Positions 1-7,983 of a stretch of DNA of 20,767 bases are shown here, piece by piece; within the stretch, counting starts at the first letter, position 1, and every line of letters starts with the position of its first letter. Source of the DNA: Heterobasidion occidentale (lineage: Eukaryota > Basidiomycota > Agaricomycetes > Russulales > Bondarzewiaceae); NCBI GenBank assembly GCA_039111635.1, contig JBCAQO010000152.1, forward strand, positions 1 to 20,767, read 5' to 3'. The translations under genes and the position numbers were made by a program. The notes below the pieces were generated by a model that saw only the letters and a program-made list of their open reading frames with translations, made no database searches and was not told where the DNA came from.

Positions 1-254
1 TTCCGATCCGGGTACAGCCGTGACTTCTTCGCAGAACTCCTTGAATGTCTTCGTGGCGTCGGTGAAAGTGGTGAGCGATTCCCAAAGCTCACAGGTGTCG
101 ACGTCCAGGAATCGGCAGCGTGTTTCTTCCTTTCCTGCTCTGTCTTCTACCGCAGACCGAACGAGTGGAAGTCCAGATCGGCGAAATATCGTCTCAATTC
201 GCGGGGTTGATGGGGGTCAAAGGTCGGGGCCGTTCGATCTCCACGAGCGGGCAT
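1..254 (-). pseudogene. gag N-terminal fragment, broken
   Basis: The ATG is at 254-252 on the minus strand. The first 35 codons read as a fungal Ty3/gypsy gag start (PRELRRYFADLDF motif). Codon 36 is a TAG stop (149-147). Gag-like sequence resumes in another frame (DVDTCELWESL, from about base 105 leftwards) and continues to PGSE at the window edge, so at least one frameshift separates the parts in addition to the stop. Gag would form the capsid of the retrotransposon particle. No zinc knuckle is visible because that part lies outside the window. The breaks are read directly from the sequence; the family call is from recollection of related elements. Confidence 0.7.
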
Positions 255-733
255 GATGGGGTGCCATAGTGAGAAAGTCAAAGGGGGAGAAGGTATTGTT
301 TGCTAAGGTGATCGGGGATGGAGTCGCTGGTTAGAAGGAGCGTTCTAGCGAAGTTGGTCGGATGGTCGGCGTCCAGAAGACGGGGCTGCGTGGGATTAAC
401 GGCGAGATGGAGCGTGAGAGATGGTATAGGAGACAGGGGATTGTTCTAAGAGCGCCAAGGTCGAGGATGGGGGAAATCGGCGGGAGTAGCGATCGGTTCG
501 GCGACGACGGTGGGTTAAGAAGAAAGTGGAGTCGGGGCGGCGAGAGCGATGGTGAGGATTCAAGATCAAGAAGTGATGGTGGATAGTGCTCGGACTATAT
601 CGGCGTCTCCGAACAAACTTCGGTCGGCAGATGTTCCTGAGTATTGAAGCTATCGGATAACTGTTTGTCGTTCTTCGCGCTCCGCTGTTGGTCGGGACGA
701 GCGACGTAGATCCTTGAGTAATTTTGAATACTA

Positions 734-751
734 ACCCTCGCGTGGGCTCCA
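734..751 (-). other. Putative tRNA primer-binding site
   Basis: Two bases inside the proposed LTR end the minus strand reads TGGAGCCCACGCGAGGG. It starts with TGG, as expected for the complement of a tRNA 3' CCA end. Its complement could form the acceptor and T-arm 3' side of a tRNA, but I could not assign the tRNA species. Confidence 0.5.
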
Positions 752-753
752 AA

Positions 754-1616
754 TGATACGCTAGAGGTGGCTCTAAGTGCTGAGCACAACACTAAAACAA
801 CCCTAATGCAGGGGTGCTGGAGCTAGTATCTAATACACAAGGAATGTTAGTGATGACTTTAGAAAATGAAGGCGTACTGAGAAGCAACGGGGAGTGTGAG
901 ATTATAGCGCCCGAACGGTTTGGGACTGCACCGAACACCGACCAAACGTTCGGTCGGTCGTGTCGGGGATTCGGTCGGTAACGAGAAGGTAGTGTCGCGA
1001 CCGACAACTACGTGCTTCAAGAGCCACACGGGACTCTGACAATATACGAGGGAGGACGGGGGGTACGAGCGAAGAGACGAGTACGAACACGAATGAGGTC
1101 CGAACGAGAGGATGAAAAGTTTTCGGAAGTCGACGAAGACGATTTCGATGGTTGCGACGAGTGCGGATGAGATCTGAACTGTGGGTGCGAAAGCTGGTTT
1201 ATTCCAGAGTTTGTATGTAGGTTTTTATAGTAAACAGAGCCCCTAAGTAAATATCGAACCCGAAATGAGAGTAGATGTCGAATGGGCGCCAAGCCCCAGC
1301 GATCAGAGAAGATAAGAAGGTAGGTGAGATGTCCATATGGGTTCCGAAGGTGATAAGGTAAAAGGTAATCAGTGATGTCGAAATCCCGAACGTCGGGATC
1401 CGTCGCCCGAGCGTAGGTAGTAGGAACAGGCGTTGGAGAACCAATGAAAAATAAAGAAGAGGTATCGTACAACCAGGGTGGCCAAGCAATGTGCAAGATC
1501 GCGTTTGATCAACATGGGAAGTCGGAAAGATAAGCGATAAGGACCCGACCGACTCACGGAGGACATCGGCCGATACGGAATACTGGCTCCGATCTCGTAA
1601 AACACTTATCGTAACA
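754..1616 (-). repeat. LTR of the gypsy element (863 bp)
   Basis: The borders are chosen from short imperfect inverted ends: TGATACG at 754-760 and CGTAACA at 1610-1616 match as inverted repeats in 6 of 7 bases and have the canonical TG..CA form. The 754 end sits two bases from the putative primer-binding site. Inside, on the minus strand, there is a TATAAAAA box and an AATAAA signal. The outer border is less sure than the inner one, because bases 1617-1870 have a similar GTTCGGT/GTCGG-rich texture and could also belong to the LTR. No second LTR is in the window for comparison. Confidence 0.55.
1222..1229 (-). promoter_or_regulatory. TATA box inside the LTR
   Basis: The minus strand reads ACTATAAAAACC here. 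An AATAAA polyadenylation-type hexamer follows at 1203-1198. This is the expected place for an LTR promoter that drives the retrotransposon transcript leftwards. Confidence 0.5.
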
Positions 1617-2010
1617 CTCCTATGCGGTCAGGTAAGTACGTGAAGTGTGGGCGAACTGACCCAAGTGCTGCCGAACGTCCTTCGGTGGCTTGTCGTCGGT
1701 CGGGTAGGGACGACCGTGTTCGGTAAAAGTCGGCGTCTTCGGTACTTGTCTAGCGTGTTCGGTATCTCCCAAAGCTTCCCGAATACCCCTCGGACCCATA
1801 GCGCGGGTGCACGCTCATCAGCGCATGCTGGCTCGTTCAGCGTATTATACGTTTACTTTGAATGAATTCAGATACTCAAAAGGATATCAGATTGCTTGAT
1901 CGAAATTCAACACCCGATTGGCCGACGCTGATCGGAGTTTGTCGGAATCCGAATCACGAGCGTCGATGTTGAACATCTGACAATGTGACCATCCTCCATC
2001 AATGTGATGC
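1617..2010. other. No gene recognised
   Basis: This stretch lies between the proposed LTR end and the tandem array. Short open frames exist on both strands but show no splice structure or familiar motif. The first 250 bases resemble the LTR in texture and may be an extension of it or the remnant of another LTR. Confidence 0.4.
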
Positions 2011-2730
2011 AGCTTTCTGAGAGCGACTTTCCTCCAGAATTGCGCTGTTTCCAGGCCACCTCCATCTATTGTGTCGAGCTTTCTGAGAGTGACTTTCCTC
2101 CAGAATTGCGCTGTTTCCAGGCCACCTCCATCTATTGTCCTGTCGAGCTTTCTGAGAGCGACTTTCCTCCAGAATTGCGCTGTTTCCAGGCCACCTCCAT
2201 CTATTGTCCTATCGAGCTTTCTGAGAGCGACTTTCCTCCAGAATTGCGCTGTTTCCAGGCCACCTCCATCTATTGTCCTGTCGAGCTTTCTGAGAGCGAC
2301 TTTCCTCCAGAATTGCGCTGTTTCCAGGCCACCTCCATCTATTGTCCTCGAGCTTTCTGAGAGCGACTTTCCTCCAGAATTGCGCTGTTTCCAGGCCACC
2401 TCCATCTATTGTCCTGTCGAGCTTTCTGAGAGCGACTTTCCTCCAGAATTGCGCTGTTTCCAGGCCACCTCCATCTATTGTCCTGTCGAGCTTTCTGAGA
2501 GCGACTTTCCTCCAGAATTGCGCTGTTTCCAGGCCACCTCCATCTATTGTCCTGTCGAGCTTTCTGAGAGCGACTTTCCTCCAGAATTGCGCTGTTTCCA
2601 GGCCACCTCCATCTATTGTCCTGTCGAGCTTTCTGAGAGCGACTTTCCTCCAGAATTGCGCTGTTTCCAGGCCACCTCCATCTATTGTCCTGTCGAGCTT
2701 TCTGAGAGCGACTTTCCTCCAGAAATGTGT
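2011..2730. repeat. 69-bp tandem repeat (minisatellite), about 10.5 copies
   Basis: The unit begins AGCTTTCTGAGAGCGACTTT and continues through TCCTCCAGAATTGCGC and CAGGCCACCTCCATC to ATTGTCCTGTCG. Copies start at 2011, 2077, 2146, 2215, 2284, 2351, 2420, 2489, 2558, 2627 and 2696. Spacing is 69 bp except 66 (first) and 67 (fifth), from small losses at the unit junction (CCT or GT missing). Copies are almost identical; the second has GAGAGTGA for GAGAGCGA and the fourth starts after CCTATC for CCTGTC. The eleventh copy diverges after its first 30 bases (CCAGAAATG in place of CCAGAATTG). Because 69 is a multiple of three, long open frames appear on both strands; these are by-products of the repeat and not genes. 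Confidence 0.97.
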
Positions 2731-4370
2731 TGCTTGTAGTCCCTCATTCTTTGCGTGCCACCCTACCATCAAGCGGCTGTAGTCAGATGGCGTCGCGTGG
2801 CTGTTGGGACACATCTGAGAGCGATCATCCTCTTAGAAAGGCATTGTCCTCATCTACCCTCCCGACGAGCAGCCTTCCGAGAGCGACTTTCCTCCAGAAA
2901 TGCCGTGCCTGTAGGCCGTCGTTCTTTGCGCTCACCCATTTCCATATATCTCTTGTCGAGCACCTTCCTCCAGAAATGCGTTACTCAAAATGCTGTCATT
3001 CTTTCTGATTCACCCACCGGCCGGAGTCAGACGGCGGCGCGCGTTTCGCGGATGTTGAGACACATATCTGAGAGCGACCTTCCTCCAGAAATGTGTTGTC
3101 CTGTCTATCATCCCGACGAGCAGCTTTTTGAGAGTGCCTTCCTCCAGAACTGCATTGTTCTTTAGCCGTGATTTTTTGTGACTCCACTGGGCAGCGCGTT
3201 GCTTCTACGCGTTCCATATTATGACGGAAGTTTTCCACGACGAGAACTGGACCTACGAAACGCGATGTTGTTGAGACCATCCCTTGCGTGAAGAGGAAGG
3301 CGGACTGGGCACTGCGCTGGGTCTCCGATCGTCGCTCCACATTTACCGAGCGATGAGTCTTCTTTGCCACAGCAGAGGATATCTTCTCCTCCGGTTCTTT
3401 CACCTCAATTTTCTGGTCGAAGAAGCCTGGCCTTGTGCTTATACCTGGACTCTCCTTCTCCTACGAACTCACCAGTCGCCACGAGGGATTCCACACTGAC
3501 TCCGCATGCTTGTTGTTCAGCCATCTCAAGAGGCATCCACATCCTAACAGTCGTCCACATCGTCGTCGAATGCGTTGTTATCGAGGAGGAGCTCTTGACA
3601 GGTGAGTACATGTTGATCACTACTGTAGCATTTGATGCTAATTGGATGTGGTAGATGCCCTTCCTACGGGGCTGATCGGTATGAATGCCGAGCTGACGTG
3701 ACAGTACATCGAGTTTGTTGCGGACCGCCTCGCTCATTGCCCTCGGTGGCGAAAAGCATTACAATGCGACAAATCCCATCGACTTTCATGATCGCTTTGC
3801 AGAGCCATCTGTTTGAGAAGCCGGCGTCGCTGTGACCTCCGCTTCTGCGTCGTCAAAGAAGGTTTGCATTGCGAGTGGGTTTGAACAACTCATAAATTTG
3901 CGATGTCACTTACACGTCTTTCTAGCATTAATGGCAATGTTGTTCTCCGCATCGGACTGTCACATTTGGTCCACTGCTCGTCACCTCATGGTCGCCTGGG
4001 GCTAGACCGTGACATTGTTTCTTCTGGATCTTTTACCTGGATACATACATATGGATATCGTCGCGCGTTTTGCGACTGCCGAGACGTCTCTGAGAGTGGC
4101 CTCCTTCCTCCAGAAATACGGTGTCCCTATCTATCTCGTGCACCTCTCTGAGAGCGACTTTTTTCCAGAAATGCGTTGTCCCCAGGCCGTCGTGCTTTGC
4201 GTCTCATCTTTCCACCGAGCAGCCGTGATCAGACGTTGTCGCGCGTTTCGCGGCTGTCGCGCCACATTCAAACCATTTTCCACAACGTTGCTCTTCTCAC
4301 ATAACCATCCATCCTCCCGCCGAACAGCTTTCTGAGAGTGATCTTCCTCTAGAAATGCTGTGTCTTCAGG
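2731..4370. repeat. Degenerate composite copies of the same repeat family
   Basis: The core TCTGAGAGCGACTTTCCTCC followed by AGAAATG recurs in decayed form near 2814, 2874, 2956, 3066, 3128, 4084, 4144 and 4331. Between cores there are second-order modules. One is CCGTCGTTCTTTGCG-like (near 2920 and 4187, with a weaker copy near 2740). Another is CAGACGGCGGCGCGCGTTTC-like (near 2783, 3027, 4056 and 4230). The block therefore looks like an old composite satellite with a longer unit, from which the clean 69-bp array was amplified. A stretch of about 900 bp (3170-4080) in the middle has no recognisable copies. Confidence 0.8.
3170..4080. other. Stretch with conflicting coding hints, no confident gene
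   Basis: On the minus strand an ATG-initiated frame of 110 codons runs from 3737 to 3405 (starts MSEAVRNKLDVLSRQLGIH), with no recognised domain. On the plus strand bases 3601-3653 look like a good 53-bp intron: donor GTGAGT, a GCTAAT branch-like site and a TAG acceptor. However, I could not place convincing exons around it. Both cannot be real protein-coding signals in the same place. The interval may be the remnant of a gene or transposon into which the satellite expanded. Confidence 0.25.
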
Positions 4371-4873
4371 CTAAACGCGCACCCCATGTACAGCCGGCGG
4401 GTTGCAGCCACCGACCCACACACATCGTGCGCGCGGCCTCGAGAATTTGCTGATATACTTCCACGCAGGCGCCGAGGACCGACCCGCCTGTCAAAATCCA
4501 CGGGACGCCCTCACGCTGCGACGCCTGGCCCAGGATCGGAGGAAAGAGAGACGCTGCAATGATGCCTTCGCGGAACCGCCTGACTTCTTCCTGGCCCAGC
4601 GATCAATGACCCAGATGAGGCCAGCACGGACGATGGACGGTGAACCGATACACACCACAGTAAGCCCACCTGGCCGTCCTCGTCACCCGCCTTCTCGATA
4701 GTCGCGCGCGACCACTTCCCCCCTTCGCTTTCGGGCTGTCCGATTGGGAGGGGTTTCGTGCCCTTGTACATGGCCTTCTGCTGAGCGGAGGTGCTCGCGT
4801 TGGAGTGGAGGTCAGTGACATGGAGGGGACGGGGAGGAGGGATGGCAACGACGGGGCGGACGTTTCGACCCAT
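4366..4873 (-). CDS. Small two-exon hypothetical protein, 142 residues
   Basis: Exon 1 is 4873-4670 (68 codons, starts MGRNVRPVVAIPPPRPLHV). The intron is 4669-4591 (79 bp; CAG|GTGGGC donor, GGGCCAG acceptor, phase 0). Exon 2 is 4590-4366, ending in TGA. The coding length is divisible by three. The N-terminal half is proline-rich and polar. The second exon begins EEVRRFREGIIAASLFPPIL and has a hydrophobic, glycine-rich run (VPWILTGGSVLGACVEVY) that could be a single membrane segment. I do not recognise the family. The last codons fall into the final degenerate satellite copy, so the original C-terminus may have been replaced by repeat DNA. A pyrimidine-rich CCCCCAG just upstream of the ATG could be an acceptor for a further 5' exon. 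Confidence 0.42.
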
Positions 4874-5014
4874 GGGAACGATCTGGGGGAATGAGATGAG
4901 TCTGACCAAAGACGACGGCGAGCCAGAGGAGTCAGCTGAGACTCGCCACTATCTAGATTGAAACGTTGAGGGTGGATCGTCGAGTGATGAGTGTGGGTCT
5001 ACACAGGCGAGTGG

Positions 5015-5656
5015 TTATGCGATGGATGGCTGTGGTTTGGGGACTTGCGCTGCAGCCTTGCGAGTTGGCGAGGTGTAACCAAATGCAGATTCGTCGCTGG
5101 AGTGGAGGGAGTATGAGGAGGAGCAGTTGCAGTGGCCCTGAGGATGCCTTGCAGGCGCGCCTCGAGCGGGACGGACGTGATGAGCTTCGGGCTGAGCGTG
5201 GTCACCGACGTGTCGACGCGCGCTTAGATGGAAGCCCCCCATCTTGAGGAGTGTGTGCCCGACCAGACTGACACAAGCGCATGCATTCTGCTCGACGCCG
5301 CTTGTTCAGAGCTGAGAGGCCGTGAGCACCACTGACAGTAGAGATTGGTAGATCCCGAGAAGGTGCGACATAAGCGAGACCCAAACGCTGAACGAGCGCC
5401 CAATCCTCAACTTGCGTGAAGACCAACCCCTCGTCTGTGTAACCTGGATCCCATGACGACAATCTCAGTGAATCGACGATCGCTCGTGGTGAGAGGATTC
5501 CTCTTCACTGCTGTGGTAGTTGACTGACGCAAATGGGAGGTTTTGGAGAAGCTTCTGGATAGGCACACGAGCGGTTTTGTCAGATGGCACGACTTCGTCA
5601 ACGTGAGTGCCGTTTGCCCGGGTGCGCGCGTCATGGCCTAACGAGAGCGTAGGCAA
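5015..5656 (-). pseudogene. Unrecognised coding remnant on the minus strand
   Basis: Three adjacent minus-strand frames look protein-like but do not join cleanly. The first is 5656-5465 (contains VPIQKLLQNLPFASVNY, then an acidic/Ser-rich end). The second is about 5490-5202 (contains SSWDPGYTDEGLVFTQVEDW and VQRLGLAYVAPSRDLP). The third is about 5225-4999 (contains TTLSPKLITSVPLEARLQGI). Changing frame between them needs introns for which I see no good splice sites, so this is either a decayed gene or a gene whose introns I have misread. No domain recognised. No ATG is evident for the first frame. Confidence 0.25.
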
Positions 5657-5985
5657 TGACGCGTCTCGGTATCGTGATTGATGAACGGGAGGGCTTGCGA
5701 GTCGTCTTGGCGTCCCAGAGATGGGGAAACGTCACTCTCCACCGCGTGAGTACGGCCTTGAGAGAGAGTGATCTCACTCTGATCGTGGATGGCGGGACGT
5801 CAAAGCCGCATGGGCCGAAACTGGAACATCACGACCTGAAGCAGTGAGTATTCGCCACCATTTTTCACCTTGATATCACGCTGAAAATATTGCATAGCAT
5901 TGGGAGTACGCTACGTGAAGTCTACGCCTGGGACTTGTCCATGTTCGCGAGCGAGCGACCACAGATACATGGCAACCTGGTGTGA
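5656..5985 (+). CDS. Small two-exon hypothetical protein, 91 residues
   Basis: Exon 1 is 5656-5843 (starts MTRLGIVIDEREGLRVVLAS). The intron is 5844-5897 (54 bp, donor GTGAGT, branch-like GCTGAA, acceptor CATAG). Exon 2 is 5898-5985 (HIGSTLREVYAWDLSMF and on to a TGA). The join is in frame and the total is 276 nt. The intron is the best evidence that this strand is transcribed. The product is unrecognised and short, and may be a fragment. It abuts the minus-strand remnant end to end at 5656, so one of the two models may be wrong. Confidence 0.35.
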
Positions 5986-6179
5986 ATGACGGGCTCTTTG
6001 TTACCTCGATCGATGTTAAGTTGCACGATGATTTCTTGTTCTCGCTTGGCCCCTGCGCGGCTGCCATATCATTACTGGGATGCCGTTCACACATGCCAGT
6101 CACTGGGGAAACTAACAATTCATTGCGTGCAAGTGGTCCACTGCTAAGTATGTATGTACAGGAGGCTATCGATCAGCGA

Positions 6180-7200
6180 CAACGAGGAGGCGTACACGGT
6201 GGCGGCGCGAAAACGGCGGCAGTGTCGACGGATACGAGAGCGGCGGGAGAGGGCCGATGACGAGAGAAGTGGGCGGCAGCGCCGAGGGAGTCGACAGCGA
6301 GACCCGCCAGCGTCGAGGGAGCCGCCAACGAGGAGGCAGGAGTTGCTGTGGAGGGAGCGGCGCCGTCGACGGGAGAGTCGTGCACGTCGAGGGAGGCGGA
6401 CGTCATCGTCGAGGGAGGCGGGCGTTGTCGTGGAGGAGGAGAGATGAGTCGCCGTCGATGGAGCGGCGTCGTCCAGGCGGCGTAGTCCAGACGGCATCGT
6501 CCAGGCGCCGTGGTCCAGGCCGTGGTCCAGGCGGGGACATGGTCGGAGCGTGCAGGCGGCGGGGTCGAGGGAGCGGGCAGGGTCCAGTGAGGCGGCCGCG
6601 TCGTAGAGGGTGCCGGGCGTCCAGGCGGCGTCGTCGACGAGGAGCCGACAGGGTCTAGTGAGGCGGCCGCGTCGTCGAGGGCGGACGACGAGGCGTCGAG
6701 GGAGCCGTCGGTGAGGCGCGCGCCGAGTCGGCGTCGTCCAGGCGGGGGCGTGCAGGCGGCGGGGTGGAGGGAGCGGGCAGCGTTCAGCGAGGCGGCCGCA
6801 TCGTCGAGAGCCGGATGACGAGGCGTCGAGGGAGCCGTCGGTGAGGCGCGGCCGAGTCGGCGTCGTCCAGGCGGGGGCGTGCAGGCGGCGGGGTGGAGGG
6901 AGCGGGCAGCGTTCAGCGAGGCGGCCGCGTCTTCGAGGGAGCCGCCAGGCGGCGGCGTCCAGGCGGCGTCGTCCAGGCCGTCGTCCAGGTGGGGGCGTGG
7001 TCGGGGCGTGCAGGCGGCGGGGTCGAGGGAGCGGGCAGGGTCCAGCGAGGCGGCCGCATCGTCGAGAGCCGGATGACGAGGCGTCGAGGGAGCCGTCGGT
7101 GAGGCGCGGCCGAGTCGGTGTCGTCCAGGCCGTCGTCCAGGCGGGGGCATGCAGGCGGCGGGGTCGAGGGAGCCAGGTGCGTGGTCGAGGGAGATGAGGG
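6180..7200. repeat. GC-rich minisatellite, period about 129 bp
   Basis: The marker TGCAGGCGGCGGGGT recurs at 6551, 6751, 6880, 7009 and 7150, so spacings are 200, 129, 129 and 141. The marker GTGAGGCGCG recurs at 6711, 6841 and 7099, with spacings of 130 and 258. Within each unit shorter motifs such as GTCGTCCAGGCG and GTCGAGGGAGC also recur, so there is an inner repeat too. Flanks at 6180-6550 and 7200-7360 have the same composition but no clean period. As 129 is 43 codons, a long open frame exists on the minus strand (Pro/Ala/Arg/Ser-rich, with 43-residue repeats). It begins at a non-ATG codon and I do not regard it as a gene. Confidence 0.85.
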
Positions 7201-7570
7201 CGACGTGAGAGACGAGGGCGGCATCGTAGCCGTCATCCTCGTTTGGGACGGGGTGGAAGAGGAGGCCGCGGTGGGGGAGGCGTCCAGGAGGTGCCGTCGT
7301 CGTCAAGGGAGAGGTGACGTCGAGGACGAGGCGAGGGCGCTTGCGAGGCCGGGCCGACGTTAAGAAGAAGGCGTCGGGGAGGGCTGTGACGCGTCAGCGT
7401 AGCGTACTTGTTATGAGCAGTTATAATAATTAGCGGCTGTTATTGCATAGATCGTATGGGCGAACGGTCTAGTCAAGGTGATGTCGAGGTGTCCACGGGG
7501 TTTGATGTTCGATTCCCGGTCTTTGCTGTATTTTGTAGCAGCTAGCAATCATTACTAATCACTCAGACAC

Positions 7571-7593
7571 ATCCGAGCTCGGATATATCCGAG
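7571..7593. promoter_or_regulatory. Three alternating ATCCGAG half-sites
   Basis: ATCCGAG (7571-7577) is followed directly by its reverse complement CTCGGAT (7578-7584), forming a 14-bp perfect palindrome. ATCCGAG appears again at 7587-7593. The overlap also creates the palindrome GGATATATCC (7581-7590). The cluster lies about 390 bp upstream of the ATG at 7984. The form fits a dimeric transcription-factor site, for example of the Zn2Cys6 type whose sites carry CCG/CGG half-sites; that is inference. Confidence 0.4.
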
Positions 7594-7804
7594 GTGGCTG
7601 CCTCTGTTGGGATTCCAAATTGTCGGAGATTTCCGATTACACACCTGGGACACTTTGACCGCCATAGCCACTGCAGTGACTAGTGACTCGGCGAGCCTCA
7701 GGCTACCAGCATCCTCATCATCCCCGTATCTCCATCTGCCGAATTCCCAAACTCCTTTCAAGATTGCACTAGATTTGCTAGTAGTATAACCACTCTCCGT
7801 CCGC

Positions 7805-7864
7805 TTGCTCATTGCAGGTGACTGGATTTTGAGTGCACCGTCATCCTTCCTTGCTCATTGCAGG
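7805..7864. repeat. Direct-repeat pair TTGCTCATTGCAGG (copy A)
   Basis: The 14-mer occurs at 7805-7818 and 7851-7864, 46 bp apart, 120-180 bp upstream of the ATG at 7984. The same pair occurs at 13809-13864. Each copy ends like an intron acceptor (TTGCAG|G), so it may also serve in 5' UTR splicing. Confidence 0.85.
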
Positions 7865-7983
7865 GTCGTTGGACATCAAGTCGAGTCCTACGTTATTATT
7901 GCTCATACTACTAGGTCAGTTCGCATCGCCGTGTTTTTCTTGTTCCTCCATTGGTTTACTGTCTCATTGGGCACGTTGCAGCC

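Larger units (their letters stand above)
1..1616 (-). mobile_element. Ty3/gypsy LTR retrotransposon, 5' part only (cut by window edge)
   Basis: Read on the minus strand, this stretch has the order LTR, primer-binding site, leader of about 480 bp, then the start of a gag reading frame that runs off the left edge. The gag start (residues MPARGDRTAPTFDP, then PRELRRYFADLDF, and further on LWESL) matches my recollection of gag proteins of Ty3/gypsy elements in Agaricomycetes. The rest of gag, pol and the second LTR would lie to the left of base 1, so the element's completeness and target-site duplication cannot be tested. The gag frame is broken (see the gag entry), so this copy is probably inactive. 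Superfamily assignment rests on the gag resemblance alone. Confidence 0.72.
7370..7983. promoter_or_regulatory. Upstream region of the 889-residue gene
   Basis: This is an AT-richer stretch between the GC-rich minisatellite and the next ATG. It contains the ATCCGAG half-site cluster (7571-7593), the TTGCTCATTGCAGG pair (7805-7864) and a weak TATAA (7785-7789). Near 7508 there is a GTTCGATTCCC motif resembling a Pol III B box. A minus-strand ATG frame (7812-7555, 85 codons) has no recognised domain and shares the repeated 14-mer as its start, so I treat it as chance. Confidence 0.45.

Noticed and set aside
2011..2730. CRISPR-like array
   Set aside because: Whole units are conserved with no unique spacers, and the genome is eukaryotic; it is a minisatellite.
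1887..2814. Long open frames on both strands over the 69-bp array
   Set aside because: The repeat length is divisible by three, so any stop-free unit gives long frames in several phases; no flanking exons or domain.
4402..4701. Plus-strand 99-codon frame over the small minus-strand gene
   Set aside because: It is a shadow of the minus-strand model, which has a matching intron and better composition.
6173..7306. 377-codon minus-strand frame as a Pro/Ala-rich protein gene
   Set aside because: It starts at a non-ATG codon and coincides with the 129-bp minisatellite; no promoter or splice evidence.
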